From: Metellina segmentata
Lineage: Eukaryota; Arthropoda; Arachnida; Araneae; Tetragnathidae
Reading direction: 5' to 3'
Assembly: GCA_947359465.1 (NCBI GenBank)
Contig: OX375873.1
Coordinates: 41,946,437-42,010,436 of the forward strand
DNA length: 64,000 bases
The notes beneath the pieces are model-generated. The model worked only from the letters and a program-made list of their open reading frames with translations. It was not told where the DNA came from and ran no database searches. A program made the translations under genes and the position numbers. This document shows, piece by piece, positions 13,201 to 28,200 of the stretch (position 1 is the stretch's first letter; each line of letters opens with the position of its first letter).

Positions 13201-16200
13201 AGGACATATTTTTCAAAGTATTGTGCATAGTTGCCGTAAAAATGTGGAAAAACAAACGAGTGTTTGCAAAATTTTGTTTAAAATTTAAGAACATTTTCGA
13301 ATCACACGTTTTATGGGTAAATTCTATTTTAAAAGATACCTTAATGAAAATAAAATAAAAATATTTAACTTGTCATTCTCTTATGAACAGTGTGCAGTAA
13401 ACTGTGATCCGTGTTTTAAAAAATTACAGCTTTCTATAAAATATTTTCATTTAAGGAACCAAACGACTGAACAGCTTTCATTAAATTTTGTGTTGCGTCA
13501 AATTTAGATTTAAAAAAAATCATCTTTTGAACTTAAGGTTGAACCATTGCATGTTATTCATTCAAACAAGGTTAGTGACTATCGATCTAAAGCGATAATA
13601 TAGCCACCTGTTCAAACCAAAAAAAAATTCAATAAAAAAATCCTGCATTATTTGTTTTGGTTTTGGAAAGCAGTTTAATCTTAGAAAATATGTTCTAATG
13701 TAAATCATCATTCATAGAACATCAAACATTAAAAGTGTTACATGTCGCCAAACTGTGCTACTTTAGTATCTTTTCTATATATAATCTTTTATAAGAAGCT
13801 TAATTTCATTTTTTTAAATCAGAATTAGTAGCTCGTGTGGTACGACTCTTTAGATTTACCATTTTAGAACTAGATAAATCGCCTTGTTCAATATTTAATA
13901 AAAGTGAACAACAATTAATAGTTTTTATTTTAAAATTCTGAAAAATTTGATGAACCACTGACAAATGTTCAGTGGATTAGGGATATCTTAGATACTATCA
14001 ATATTTTCCCTAATATAGTATAAGATATACAGCCTTTAGCTTTTTGAGTTATTTTAATGAATTTTACAACTTGATTTTTGCTTCCGAACTTTTTAAATTG
14101 TAAATCACTCTTATCGTCTGCATTTCATATATTTTTCCTTCCCTGTAATTTTATGTGTGTTCCGAAATACTAGATCCAAACGTGGCATTTTTGTCTATCA
14201 GATTTGAGTATTTAAGCAGAGTAATTCTATGTACTTCTAAGAAATAAAAACACAGAATAACATTTTTTTGTCCTCGTATTTATCTACTTCTGACAAAGAA
14301 ACGTTCTAAATTGTCACTCTCATAGCTGATTTCTGTTTGACATAAATCAAATAAAATTATTGTTTTTATTTTTTCTTTTGTAGACACTAATTTTGTTGAT
14401 ATCACTGCTATGGTTATCTTGATATGGATATTAAATGTATTTTTGAATAATAAAAAAATAATCGCACGAAAAACGATCTGCACTCATTATTTAGCTGATT
14501 TTATGGTATAGTTATCCAAGAGACAATGGTAAAATATTTCAACACGGGCACATTTTGGGTGTTTGCTTAGGTTTGCTTTTTCAAACTTTTTGGTCCAGGG
14601 CTCTTTTAATTTGAACCTAAATCTAACCGAATTCTTTAGCTTTTCAAATGTCATGCAAAAGTATAACTAATGGTATTTTAATACACTGCATCAATTTAAT
14701 CAGCAAAAGTTGTGATTTCTTCAATCAGCAAATAATTAGTTGTATAAAAGTACCCAAAGTATCGACATGAGTAGTCCAGATCTACAACTCATGGTAGCCC
14801 AGATCTACACGAAAACCAGAAACGTGACTATTCCTCCGAGAGTGGTAATTTTTATAATTAGTCCCTGTTCTAACTAAAATCGGAATATATCAGTTCAAGT
14901 TCTCTACTATCAGTTCAAGTTCTTAATTTTTCATGGCTGATGACTCAGCCATTATTCAATGGACCATAAAAGTATTCGGCTCGTTTCATGCTTCTGAATA
15001 TTATGATGTATTTTATAAGGATGTAGTTAAATTTATGATTAGAGTTTCAAACTCAGTCTTTCTATTTCAGTCCATAAAAATTATCGAATAATTGTTAAAA
15101 GTTTTGTTTAAAATGTTTAAATACATAAAATATGACCCGTAACCCATAAAATCTCAGGCTCACAAAAGTATTTGGCCACTTTTTGTAAAAACTTTAAATA
15201 ATAAGCAGAAACGTGAAAATCTTTATACGAAAGTTTTTCACGTTTTCCCAAACAACTTAGGTTGTATTAAGTCTAATATCTGCATGCGTTTGGTATTTTG
15301 GCAAACTGGAACAGATTACATTTTATTATATTTGAAGATGAATTTGTATTTCATTATTTTATGACGTAAAAATGCACGATATCTTTATATTTCCTCATTA
15401 AGGTAATACTAGAGAGATGCAGTTAATACTTTTGTGATTTTAACAAATACTTTTGTGACCCACTATAAGTTTGAGTGATAGAGTGCAAGAAACAAAGAGA
15501 TTATAAAAAAAATGGCGCATTTACCAAATGGAAAACTGAAAAATCCCGTCTCCATTCAAGTTCTTCAAAACAAAATGCAGTACTTTATCAACAATGTTTT
15601 TGCAGAAAACGATTTAAAATTTTCCTTGATTCCATATCATAGATTATTGTTCTAGATTTTCAAAATAAGGAGTCGTAACACGCAGTTCGAGACTCTTTTC
15701 CCTAGGTGCAAGAGACCAGATACTTGGTAACAATCGAGTTCAAGAAACATAAGGAATAATTACAGAAGTAATGGTCCCTTTACCAGACGGGAACCAACAA
15801 AAGCCACCTTCTTTTAAGTTCTTGTATAACTAATTGGGACCTCACGATGAACCTCCATAACTTGGCACTACGTGATGGATGCCAGACACAGTAAAGGTCT
15901 GCCGCGATCATTAGCCGCAGTTTAAACGATGACTCAGAGCAGAAATAATTTTTTTCCCATCGTCATTACTCAATGAAACAAACTTACGAACCGCAAGTTG
16001 AAATGGAGACGATATCGTCAGCTTTCCCAATGTGTGCGTGGTAAGCGGGTTTGATTTTGGATTGGTTGTAAATTGCTTCTGTCGAAACCGTGTTGTGAAA
16101 GAAATTCAGTTCGTCTGTTCTTTAATTCGGTGTATTTTTCGAAAGAAATCAGAAGGACAGGGCCAGGCGAACTCTTAAATATTTAAGTGTATCTTTAAAA

Positions 16201-19200
16201 CGTAAGTCTAGTTTCATTTGCAGAGGAACATTGATGTATGATATTAATTAAAAAAATAAGAATGAATTCGGAAAAATCTCACTGTTGCCATTTTGCGACT
16301 TTAAATGGAGGACATTTAGGTGGAGGACATTTTCAAAAAAAAAAATTTTTGATACGCCTGAATAAGTTTTTTTGTGGTTAAAATATGTGAAGTTTACAAC
16401 ACATTTTCAAGAATAGTGATGCGTAGTACAGGAAATAAATAATAATTTTATTACAGGAATATAAATTTAGCTTTCGAATCTAATTGAGGTACATGATTAT
16501 CTTTTTATAATTAATTTGATTTATAAACCTGTGTGACGCTCAAGTTGGTTGGATTACGAGATTGATTTACTGTCCATTAAACTACATTATAATTTAATTT
16601 CGACTGTTGATTTAAGGAAAGGGGTAATTTAAAGAACATTTAAATGCTTTCGCGTTTAAAAAAAGAAACAAATTATGCACGAATATCTATCATTAATGGA
16701 TTAAAATTCCATTATTGGAGAAAATAATTTAACATATTACAAAAGGTCTGAAATTGTAGAATCATCTTAAATTTGTCGTTAGATGCCCGGTATGATTATA
16801 TTAAAAAATAGTTTTTTAATATTCGATACTGATGAAGAAAATTTGAAATGCGAACTTAGTATAGATTCATTAGCTTCATGGTTAGTCATTTACGCTTTGA
16901 AAATGCATTGTGATGTATTTAAAATTTTATAAAAAGTAATCTTTTTAGCTATAATCTTTCTTACTTAAGCAATATTTTCCATTCTGTAATATAGTTACCC
17001 ATCTGTATTATTTTCTCTTGTAAGGGAACAATAAAAAAATTCTATAAACCAAAATAAGCGACTCTGAGATGACCAAGAAAAATTTCTTTCTCGAGAGCCA
17101 AATGTACAAATTATAAATTATATCATGTGTTTTATTTAAAACTAGGATAAATGACCCTCGTCATACAAGGGGTGCATAATAAAATGTATTTATTTTCGCC
17201 AATCTTCACTTATATATTTCTTAAAAACTGACAGTACGTGATCACTGGCTGTTTATAAACCTTTTTTCGCCACTATCAATCAACTTTTGTTGATCACTGG
17301 CTATGAATAAACCTTTCCCCACCACTATCTATCAACATGCCTTGCTTACGCACTGTGCTGTTTTTTTAACAGTACTGATAAAACAATATTATTGGAAAAC
17401 TTAATTTTTGATCAACACTGATAAAGAAATGAGCTGCGTACAGCAATTTTTTTTATACTCAATATTATTTCCAAGGCGATTTAGAATATAATGATTTTTG
17501 ATATTTCGCACCTCGTTTCACTAGTAACATCACACAAGCAATCAAAACAATTGGGAACTCCACCTACTCGTGACGTCACACAACAAATCAAAACTTTAAT
17601 AGCCACGGAAAACACAGAAGAATCCAGCGTTTTATGCAGTAAGGTTATGGAAAACCACAAAGCTGTAGAATATTTTTTGTACAGTAATGTACGATTTTTC
17701 TACCTTCCTTACCCGACAAATGGAAAATCGCGGCTTTTTTAACTTGAGGATGCCTGTAGAACAATGCCTTACGCAATTTCACAATGTGTCAGTAGGTTGG
17801 TTGAGTTTTATGGCTCAAGGGTTACATTACGCTCCAATGAAATAAATGACCATAGATACACAAAAAAAACCTAAAGACTCAGAAGAAATATCTCCAGGGC
17901 GGAATTGAGCATGTGCCACCTCGTAAGTTTTGCTAAAATAGTGGAAATTCCCGCTGACACGGTGACCCCGAATGGTCAACTGGCAAAGTCTAAGTTAACT
18001 GGTTGAAACAGTTGCCCTTTAACTTCTTATTCTAGGGAAACACGTAGAGATTTCCTCTGATGTTCGTAAATAACATTCATCGGAGGTCAAGTAAAAATGA
18101 GCGATGCATCGAGGCACGATATAATCATGGGAAATTGTATATTCAGCAAATAACCCTATATCTCGCACCACTAGGTTGACTGTATTTCATCAGATGAACT
18201 TTCAGCACTTTCTTCAATAAAAGAAACGAAGTGGTGTAGGGTGATGCGTTTTGGAGTCAATTGGATATTAAAATTTTGTAATTGACTATCTTATTCATTC
18301 CTCTGCATATGACAGATTTGGTCAAACAAATCAAATGAGCAGTGAACAAATGGAAGGAAAACAAAGATACTATTGAGATTAGCACACACTGACGATGGTC
18401 TTAATTAACCGCAGTAATACGACTCTAGTTTGCATTTAATAAGAAGAAAACAAACTTCAGAAATAATGTGACAGGAAGGCACTGAGAATCCAAATGAAAG
18501 CTTGTCAACAAGTTGTTAGATGATAAAGTAAACTTTATTACAATTTTTTTGGCGAAGGTGCTTGGTTTGTTTATTATTTCACTTGACGTATTTTTCCGTT
18601 AGGGCAATAAATTTATTTAAAAAAGATTCATATATAAACTAAATACATATTTTAATCGCCTGTTTATTAGGTAATGTTGGTTTAACAAAAGTTTTAAACA
18701 TTGAATGAGAAAATATTTGTAATTTTTATTTAGTTTCGTCAGTTTAACGTTTTAGTTTCCTTAGTTTAATATGTATCATATTTAAAGTTTCAAAATTCTT
18801 CGCCAACTTAAAAATATATTTCTAATATCTGGGATACGGAGAGTTTGCTTTCGTTCAGAAAAAATATATCAGTGATTAATTTCCTAATTTTTTATAAATC
18901 GTTACTCTAGTAACTTTTTCGGTGATAAATGGTCAATGAATATATTAGATAGTGGGCAAAAATATAATTAAAGTGCATATAGAATGTCACTAAATACATC
19001 GAAAACGAATTTTCAAAACCCTTTTTATACTCGAAATTTGTAATCAATTTTTTAAAACTATTTTTGTTAGCCTTTAGTATTTAACGACACTTTTAATTTT
19101 GGAACTAGAAGATGGTCTCCAAGAATCAGATCAGACAGTCATGGATAATAGATATGGTCCTATGTAACTGAAACATAAGGTTTCAAATGAATTTAAATTA

Positions 19201-22200
19201 CTTTTGTATGGCTGTCTGAAACGAAAATTGAATAAATATAAAGCAATGTACCATGTGTTTTTTAGATGACCAATAGATTTAAAATACGTACTTTATAAAT
19301 AACAATACAAATTTCACGTATAAATTAACATAAAAGTAAATTTCAATTATAATAAGTTGATTGAAAACTGAAATTAATGGAATGATGTATTTAGCAATAT
19401 TTAAAGCAAACAGTATATGTAGAATAATAACTTACTCTAATTGAATAAATCAAAACATTACGCACTCTTAGAAAAACAAAATAACGTATTCCAAAACACA
19501 AAATAATTGAGAGCTGATGAATCTTTTGTTTTGAATCTCTGTAAAGTTGGAAATAAAGATATGTTAATGAACGCATTGTTGTGATTAGTGTTATTACTTC
19601 CATTTCCAAAACCAACACCTAGAAATAACCCACAGTAATACAACTAGCAATACAAATTGTTAATAATGTTAACAGAAACAGAATTCCAAGATGCCAGAAT
19701 GTTATTATTTATAAAAGCCTTTATTCCCGACATGCTACAATAAATTAATGACAAAATTTGTTCGGCATTAAAAAAGTCCTCATCTTCCACTACTTTGACT
19801 AATACAAAATAATCACTTTATCAAAGCATTGATTTTCAGAGGATATCTTTCCGATTACCAGCGAATATTAATAACCTTTCAATTTTTCTTAATATGCATG
19901 CCTACTTTAGCAAGTAAAACAGTCCTTTAGATTTTGAAGTTGATGATTTTTAAGACATATAATTGTATAAAATAATGCTCTGTAGGCTCTAGAAATAAAA
20001 GTGGGGTGATAAATTTAATGAATAATATATAAGAAAGGATTTCACCTGTGTGGGGTTTGTAAATAATACTTTTAAAGGTCTAACACACAGAAGTCTATTC
20101 ACGACTTTTTTATAGGTTCAAAAATTTAGTGAACCTTTCTATTTATAAAGAAACTAAGATTCCTCAATATTTAACTATCCAATTTATATGAATCTCAATT
20201 CGTCGTATTTTCTACTCAAATTTTCTTTGAAGAAAACGAATGAAATTAATTAGATTTTTGCAACACAGAAACACTATTAGGTTTAAGAACTATATAAGTT
20301 TTAATTCATCAAAAGTTTTTGCGATACTTTTATCTTCAAACTATGCTTTTACAATGCCTTTTACTTCTCACAAATATAAGCCTCGCTCAGAAGTAGAAAG
20401 CGCATATTATTATGCATAAGAAACAAACGTGCTTATAAATTATTCAAAGGACTGAGATTGAGTGTAGGAGGATTCTTCATCTAAAAGATGTTGAAGATAA
20501 TTTACTAGGTAATTAAGGTTGAAATACAGATACAGAATATCAGTCAAAACCGAAAAATCTGTTGGTGACAACCAATATTTAACATATTAAGTTTGTAAGA
20601 TTGAACATAAAATCTGTAAGACTATCAGTCAAATGTAAGAAGTGGGGAGTGTCTTTGAAGGTAGGAATCGTAGAAAGTAATAGACAGCTTTTAAGCGTTG
20701 TGAAAGGGCAGAGAGATATCAACTTTAACCAATGTTTGAATTATATTTGCATGCCATTATCAATGGCGCTATCCTGAAGCATCGTGGAAGGTAAGCACAG
20801 TTTGTTAAAAGGAGCAAGAGTGAGTGGGTGAGGTTTCTCTACCTCCGCTTCAGAGTCTCCATGTCCTGTCGCAATCCGTTCTCCACCTGGAAGGGAAAAA
20901 AATGGCGAGTAAGTTTTCTGTGTTGGGAAACTAAACCCTAGCCTACACGAAAATAATGTTTTGATTGTGTCTCTAAATACTCTATAGTTAGCACAACAAC
21001 TTGTGAAAGTAGGATAACACAAAAATAATCTTACAACTACCTAATTTGAACTATCGATGGAAAGAAATCTTGTTAATACAATTGAAGAAATAAAGAATTG
21101 TGATTTTTTTGTTATGCTAGATATACGTATAGACGTGGGTGACACAAAATACATTCCGATTAAAAATAATCTTACAGTTAATTAACTTGAATTATCGATG
21201 GAAATAAATCTTGTTAATACAATTAAAGAAATAAAGAATTGTGATTTTTTTTTGTTGTACTAGATATACTTGTAGACGCGGGCGACACACAATACATTCG
21301 AATTGGTAATAGAATAAATGGAATGCAAATGCAGTAGAACCTTGTTTATCCGAGCTTCAAATAAGCGTACCCATGCTTTCACGTGTGTATGTTAGCCTAA
21401 CAAAATTTGATACCAAATTTTGTCTTTGACTGGTCTGGTTTAGCGGGAAGACGCTTCATTGTGTTGGACTTCATGGGAAGCGATCCAAAATGGTTAAGCA
21501 GCGCCAAACGAATGGGGATACAAAATGGAGTTCACACACACAATAAATAATAGATTTTAAAACATTAAAAATTGTAACCAATATTAAAAATTGATAAGGC
21601 CTTTAAGGTAAACAATATTAAAAAAAAAGCAAACACTTAAAAAGTACGAAAAAGTTAATACATTAATAACATCTCATTATCAACGTGAAAAAATAAGACG
21701 TAGCTTAAAATTCGTTGATAGGAAAGGTGAAATGATGTAGGTTTGCACGTGTAAAAGTTCTGTGAAACACAAGACAGGTAAAAGCTTTTCAAGAGAGTTT
21801 ATAAAATACGTAACTCACGTCTAGATTTGCTACAAAATTATCACAATAAATACATACGGTGACACAAATCCAAGTGTAGATTATTGTTAATCCTTGCTTT
21901 GTGAATCTTTTAGTAGCAGTAGTAGTAACATGTTAACACAGTAGACATTTTCGTTTTCATGTATATCGTATAAGGTTTTAGTGTTGCTACATCCGTATTC
22001 TAGTTTCTGGTTACTTGTGGTGGCGTCAGATCACATTACCTAGAATAATCGAGGTTCGACTGTATTTTTGAATACATTCGAACTATAAATTAAAGAGATA
22101 TGGAATTTAACTCGTCTAAATTAATACATTGCAGTACTCATTCTTGTTAAACAATGCAAATAATTTTGCAATGCTAACTATATCGGATGAAATGGAGTGA

Positions 22201-25200
22201 TGACTGTAAGAAATGGTAGCGTAAAGAACAAGACCTTTGGATTTCACCACTACAACATTTATTCTAACATCCTACAGCTTAGCAGATATGGTCAACAAAA
22301 TGACATATATTTTGGGACAATAAAGGGTTCGACAGTGGTTAGGCGAGAGTGTCATCGCTCTCTCAGGTCTCAATCGTCTCTGTCAATTTACAGCTTTCCA
22401 GGCCACCTTTCAGCTGAAAACCACCAGTCGATGGAATTTTGAGTGTTCTCAAGGGGCTTGAGATTTAGGAGATTGTAATGTCAATGTAATGTCAGATGAA
22501 GAGGGTTAACTACAAGTGTCCAGAATGACCGATGTGATGTCAAATGGAGTGCTGTAATAGTACTTCCGAACAGTTGATCACATGAAGAGTTTTATGGAAT
22601 TAGGGAAGTATAATTAGGGAATTCTTGAATATGTCTGCTTTACGTCAGCTCAATCAGAGAAGTCCCCTTTAGTGCGTCACACTAATATTCGAATTTTATT
22701 TCCCCATATGTTTAAGAAAAATTAAACAGATCACAAAGGGCGGTTTATTCTGGGGTAAAGAATGACATACCTAGGATCAAATCATATAATAATAAGGTAT
22801 AATACACTAAGGATCAAAATGTCATAAAATAATAAAGATGTGCTTCTATATTTCAATGATGAGACAAAAGTAAAAATACCTTTTCCCGTATAAAAACGCG
22901 AATAAAATAATGTTATTTGTGCAGGAGGGATTGCCATACTAAATGCATGTGATTATGAGTACCTGAACTTTATCTTCTTGTTGAGTCGAAAGCACAGTTT
23001 GCAACTGATCTCTCTCTACTTCAGTATGCTTCAACCGTTGTTGCATCATCTCAACGACCCGTCGTTGTTCCTCACTGTAAGAAAAGAATATGAATACTGT
23101 GTTAATTACTTAGAATATATATTTTTCAAAGTGTTTTAATCACATTAACCCTTTTGTTTTGTTTTTATAGAGAACCGATTAATGTTCACTCGATGGATAA
23201 TGACGGAAGCAGAAAAACTAAAAGTTTAGTATCGGGAGAATTTTTTTAAATTGAGCTCTTTTTCAAGTTTTATCATTGTTATCACAGGATAAATTTTAAA
23301 GGCAAAGTATTTAATATTCAGTTAGGGGGTAAACAAGGGTGTATATAATATGACCATACCTCTACGGGAGAATACTAAAAAGAAATTTTTACTAACTAAT
23401 ATAGAATTCTCAATACAATAAGTAATAATTTCAAATTTCATAAAATAAATTCTTTTAATGACAGTTCAAAAATAAATCTATTGATAAACGCAATACTATC
23501 CGTACAAAACAACATGTTTAAATGTTTTTAAAAAGCTCCAATGTAAATATTTATTTATTAATGTAGCTTTTTCATACTAAATGCTGTTTCAGCCATGATA
23601 AATATGGTAGGTTTCTGAAATTTATGAAAAATAATTGTTGCTCTATCGGTTATAAGAATAACGATATCCACATAAGTCCATGCTTTTTTTGCATCTCTGA
23701 ATTAATCCCCAACATAGTGGAATATCCTTCAACCCTTTTCAATAAATTTAACAACTAATGATGCCAATCCTAATGAGGGGGTTGTTACTGCCAACTGATC
23801 TTCCTCTTTTGCATAGCACTACAGATGGTGGCTCGACCATAAATCCTGTTGAAAGATCTGTCTTTTTTATAAGTTCAATTACTTAAGAGTTAAGTTTCGA
23901 AAGATAAAAGACGCTCTACAGATTCGAGGTCGCCACACGACTTGCGGTTACTTGGTTTGGTACTTTTTATTAATTTATTTTCTCCCATAAATTAGATACG
24001 TCTTGCATGCACGTGTGCAATTTCCACTAAAGCTATTGACCTTCTGGCGAACTCTCGTGTCTTTCTTGTCAATCCAGTTTCCTTTGAGTCTCATTATCAA
24101 TAGTACCGACTCATTGTGTATCATGGATTCTCTAAGGATTAATAACTAAAATATTAGATATCGATGTTTCAAGGAACTATCAGCATCTTTTAGTATTAGA
24201 ATGGAGTACTACTTAAATATGAATTCAATTCGGTATGTGAGAACCTAATCATAGATGCCCATACGCCTTGGATTTTTATGGTTGGGCCTGTACCAGTTAT
24301 AAGGGATAAACATTACAACAAAACTTGAAAGAGAACTGTATGAAAAAAACAAATTGCTCCAATGCACATACACATGTGACGAAATGGAGATGTTTCAAGG
24401 AAGCTACTAATTTCTTCAAGTTTATGGCACAGAATAGTATGATCTAAGGGTCTTTCGAGGAATTGTTTTACTCTTTATCATGTAAGAACACTTCCAACCC
24501 CTTACAATCAGATTTACTCCTTACCTTACAGTCAGATTGGTATTTGATACCCTGACTTCTTTAATCACGGAATTGGAATCCAATTTAAAGAAGGAAGGGT
24601 GAAATTTGGAACTTCTGAACTATTCGAGATATTTGCTGATATTTTACAGAGAATAAAAAGAACCAAAATGGCTCAACAACAACGTACCAATTATATGATA
24701 AAAAACTTTGACCAGTGTATATCATAAGTAAAAGGATTTCTTTCCCACGAAGTTATTTCAGTTGGTATTTTCAAGCTAATGAAGTTTCTCAGTTTTAGCA
24801 TGCAATTTAAATATGAAAATTAAGACTATCCAATGAAAATCATCTCCTTATAAAGAAGTGATTTACATACATTTTTTAGCGTGTATATCAGTAGCTTAGA
24901 TTAGCACTACAATGTCTTGAGACAGAAGTACAGTTCTCTTTAGAAGATATGTCACTTTAACAACACTAAAAATTACTGAACAGTAAATAATAGTTAGAGT
25001 TCTAAAGAGATCAATGATAAATCGGAATACGCAACTTATAAAAGCAATGACTCAGAGCTGATAAAAACAAAATTAATCCACATCTGTATTGAAATTACTC
25101 CGTGGGAAAAAAAATAATTGCTCAAAAATTATAATTTCATCCTTCGCAACAGGGAAGTGTTCAAAATAAATTAATTATTTTTTATAGATTTTTACTAAAA

Positions 25201-28200
25201 ACCGAGTCACACACATCATCTTTCTTAGAATTTCAACACGTAAAGCCATCGTGGTTATGCTATTTGTCTGATCGTGGCAGTTGAAAAAAAAGGAACCAGC
25301 ACGATTCTGAAAGCATGGCGAATCAATTTTTTGAAACAAACACATGGAAGTAAATGTCTTAGCAATCTGAAATTTCGAATTTAAAAGTTACATGATAATT
25401 ATATAAAGATCACACGAAGCCTTAAAGCGAAGATTACTAAAAAAATATCCCTAAAAATAACAAAATCAAGAATTCAAATATTATTTTGTGTGAGCCCCAC
25501 TTACAGATTGAAACAGTCTCGTCTCCTTTTATATACATTCAGTCTAGTAATACATAATTTTTATATACATTCAGTCTAGTAGAAGAATAATATAATTTAC
25601 TTAAAAGCTGTACACTATACTGCAAGAATTAAAATACTGTTTTAGTGTATTTGAGCTTGCGAACAGATTGAAGCATAGTCTTTGGATAAACTGCTGCAAC
25701 ATACATTCAATTTATTATAATTATAATAATTTAATTACTATAAGTATATTTCAGTTTACTTCAAGACTATTTCAGTGTATCACAAGACTATTTCAATCCA
25801 CTTCCAGACTACTCACTTTACTACAACTACTTACTTTACTACAAGACACTAATTACTTTACTACAAGACACTAATTACTTTACTACAAGACACTAATTAC
25901 TTTACTACAAGACCTATTTATTTTACTACAAGACACTACTTACTTTACTGCAAGACCTCTACTTACTTTACTACCAAGACACTACTTACTGTATTCTATT
26001 CGCTTTACTACAAGACACTACTTACTTTACTACAAGAATTAAAATACTATTTTAGAGTATGTACCCCTCACAAACGGATTGATACATAGCTCTTTTCGTC
26101 TATATACACACAGTACTGCAAAAAATTGAAATGTTATGGACACAAATGTCAATTTTTTGTTTCGTTTCACTGTGATAGGAGAGTGATAGATGATATTTAC
26201 CATCTATGACAGATTGATACAAGCTCCTTTAGTCTATATACACTCAGTACTACAAAAAATTGAAATTGTTCTGTGGTCAAGGGAAATAACTCGATGAGTC
26301 TAGAAACTACTTTTCAGGAGCGCGTTTTTATGATTTGCCCTTTTCTTGTAAATCGAGTTTTTGCAATAATTTGATTTGATTGCAGTCTTAGTTATTATTT
26401 TCTCATGAACATTACTTATCCACTTTACCACAATACACAAGGCCCCGAGACAAATCCCCCAGCAAACACACTTATCTCATTTTTTCCCAAATTTCGATTC
26501 ATACAGTTATTCTTCTTGACCACAGATTTAACATATTTACTAAATTTTCATGTTCAAATAATTATCCTAAGCATTCAAACTAATCAGTATTCATTTTGCA
26601 TAGTCAGCAATGGTTTATTTTTTACATTTGAAGAAGGTCAAATACCATTGCCGCTGTACCAATGTAAGTGCTTCGTTTTTGTTGACTTTTTTCAACAATA
26701 TTTTCTATTACTACTGCACATCACAGACCCATGACACTGATCCATCATATTTTACCATTTGAGCTACTGTAAGAGATATTCCTGAAGCCGTGGTTGGAAA
26801 GATTTGCGAAAAAGTACAATATATTTACAGGTTTTGAAAAAAATCAATGCGAATACTCAATTTGTTGAAAGGAGTTTTATTTTATTAAGTTAGGAACGAG
26901 GGAATATACAGAGGCTGCTCGCACATTTTTTAGACGATTTTGGTTAGCAGTAATAAAAAATCGTTTGCTGCAAAAGAAATAACCGCAGTTGTACTATTTT
27001 TTAAAAGTCAAAATTATCGTCTGCGGCTTGAGAGGTTTGTTTTTATTCAAAATGGCGTTTTTAACGAAGCAGTGGTTCGAAGGCTATATTTATACTGTTT
27101 CCGAAGAGAAATATTCAAATTCCGTTACCCAAAAACGATGTGATAGTCATGGTTTTGTGATATCTGAGGCGTCGATAGGTAATATCGTAAACAATAAAAG
27201 GAAAAAACGTCTAATTGGAGCCTCAAGTGGGAATCGTGGGTGTATTTAAATGATTGCAGCAAAAAAAGAGCCATTTATTACCATAAAGAGGGAGAAAAAA
27301 AATTTAAGTACATGGTTCACAGAATCGAAAGAAAGTTTTTCTAAGGGATTCATGATTGTTGCTGGTTTTTCATATAATGGCATGTTAAAAATAAAGAGAG
27401 TGGGAAAAAAATGCCAAGATTAACTCCAAATGCTATCAGGAACATATTTTATCTCCAATTTGTCTGAATGAAATACCATCGCTTTACCCACAGTGCCATC
27501 AATCTGTGGAACTCCATCAAGACAAAGCTAGCAGTCACACATCAAAATCCACTGTAAATTTCCTAAAAGAAATGGAACAAAAAACCGTTATCAAGGCCAT
27601 ACCCTTCATTGATATCCCTACTAAATCTCCCGATGTATCACCTATGTATTTTTATGCTTTCGGACTTTTAAAATCTGCATTATCCAAACGTCGTCCCACA
27701 ACCCTTACAGGACTCTGGAAAGCTGTTCAGGAGGAATGGGATAGAATACCTCTTCTTACACTTCAAAAGGCATTATTATCCTGGAAATTACAGTGTCGAA
27801 AGATTGTTCAGAATAAGGGCTATCAAATAGTACATTTAAAACACAAGAATTTTATGTAATTTAGTTTTGTGAATACAATATACACTGTCTAAAAAATGTG
27901 TGAACAGCCTCTGTATATTTAGTTATTATTTTGTCCCCTGTTTTTAGGCTAGATGGGAAAGGATTCTTCTTGTATCGCGGGTTTTAAGTTTCATTCCAAT
28001 TCGTGATCCGTAATTCATTTCAAGCAGTGTGCATATGGACCTAGCATCCATTTATTCTCTGAAAGTATGAAGCTCAAAAATGACAGCAAAAGACTGGGAT
28101 ATAGGTCTGCCGTTTATTTTTACGACTCCCCTAGTGTACGTTAGATGCCGACGCGTGATTTATTAGCTGAACTAGTCTTTTCATCTCAACTATGTTACAT

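Larger units (their letters stand above)
12058..20842 (-). other. 8.8 kb intron between CLIP exons 14 and 15
   Basis: Long, AT-rich and mostly without recognisable features. It contains a small MITE (15160-15458), a degenerate direct repeat (15486-15570 and 15739-15828), and a short tandem duplication at about 17235-17335. ORFs of up to about 80 codons here have no family features. Confidence 0.75.
20887..22962 (-). other. intron between CLIP exons 13 and 14
   Basis: 2.1 kb with a tandem duplication (21021-21305) and a pogo-like remnant (21332-22062). The rest, 22063-22962, is AT-rich with an unremarkable 81-codon ORF. Confidence 0.8.

Noticed and set aside
26405..26734. 109-codon plus-strand ORF
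   Set aside because: Hydrophobic, AT-driven composition, no motif, no splice or promoter support.
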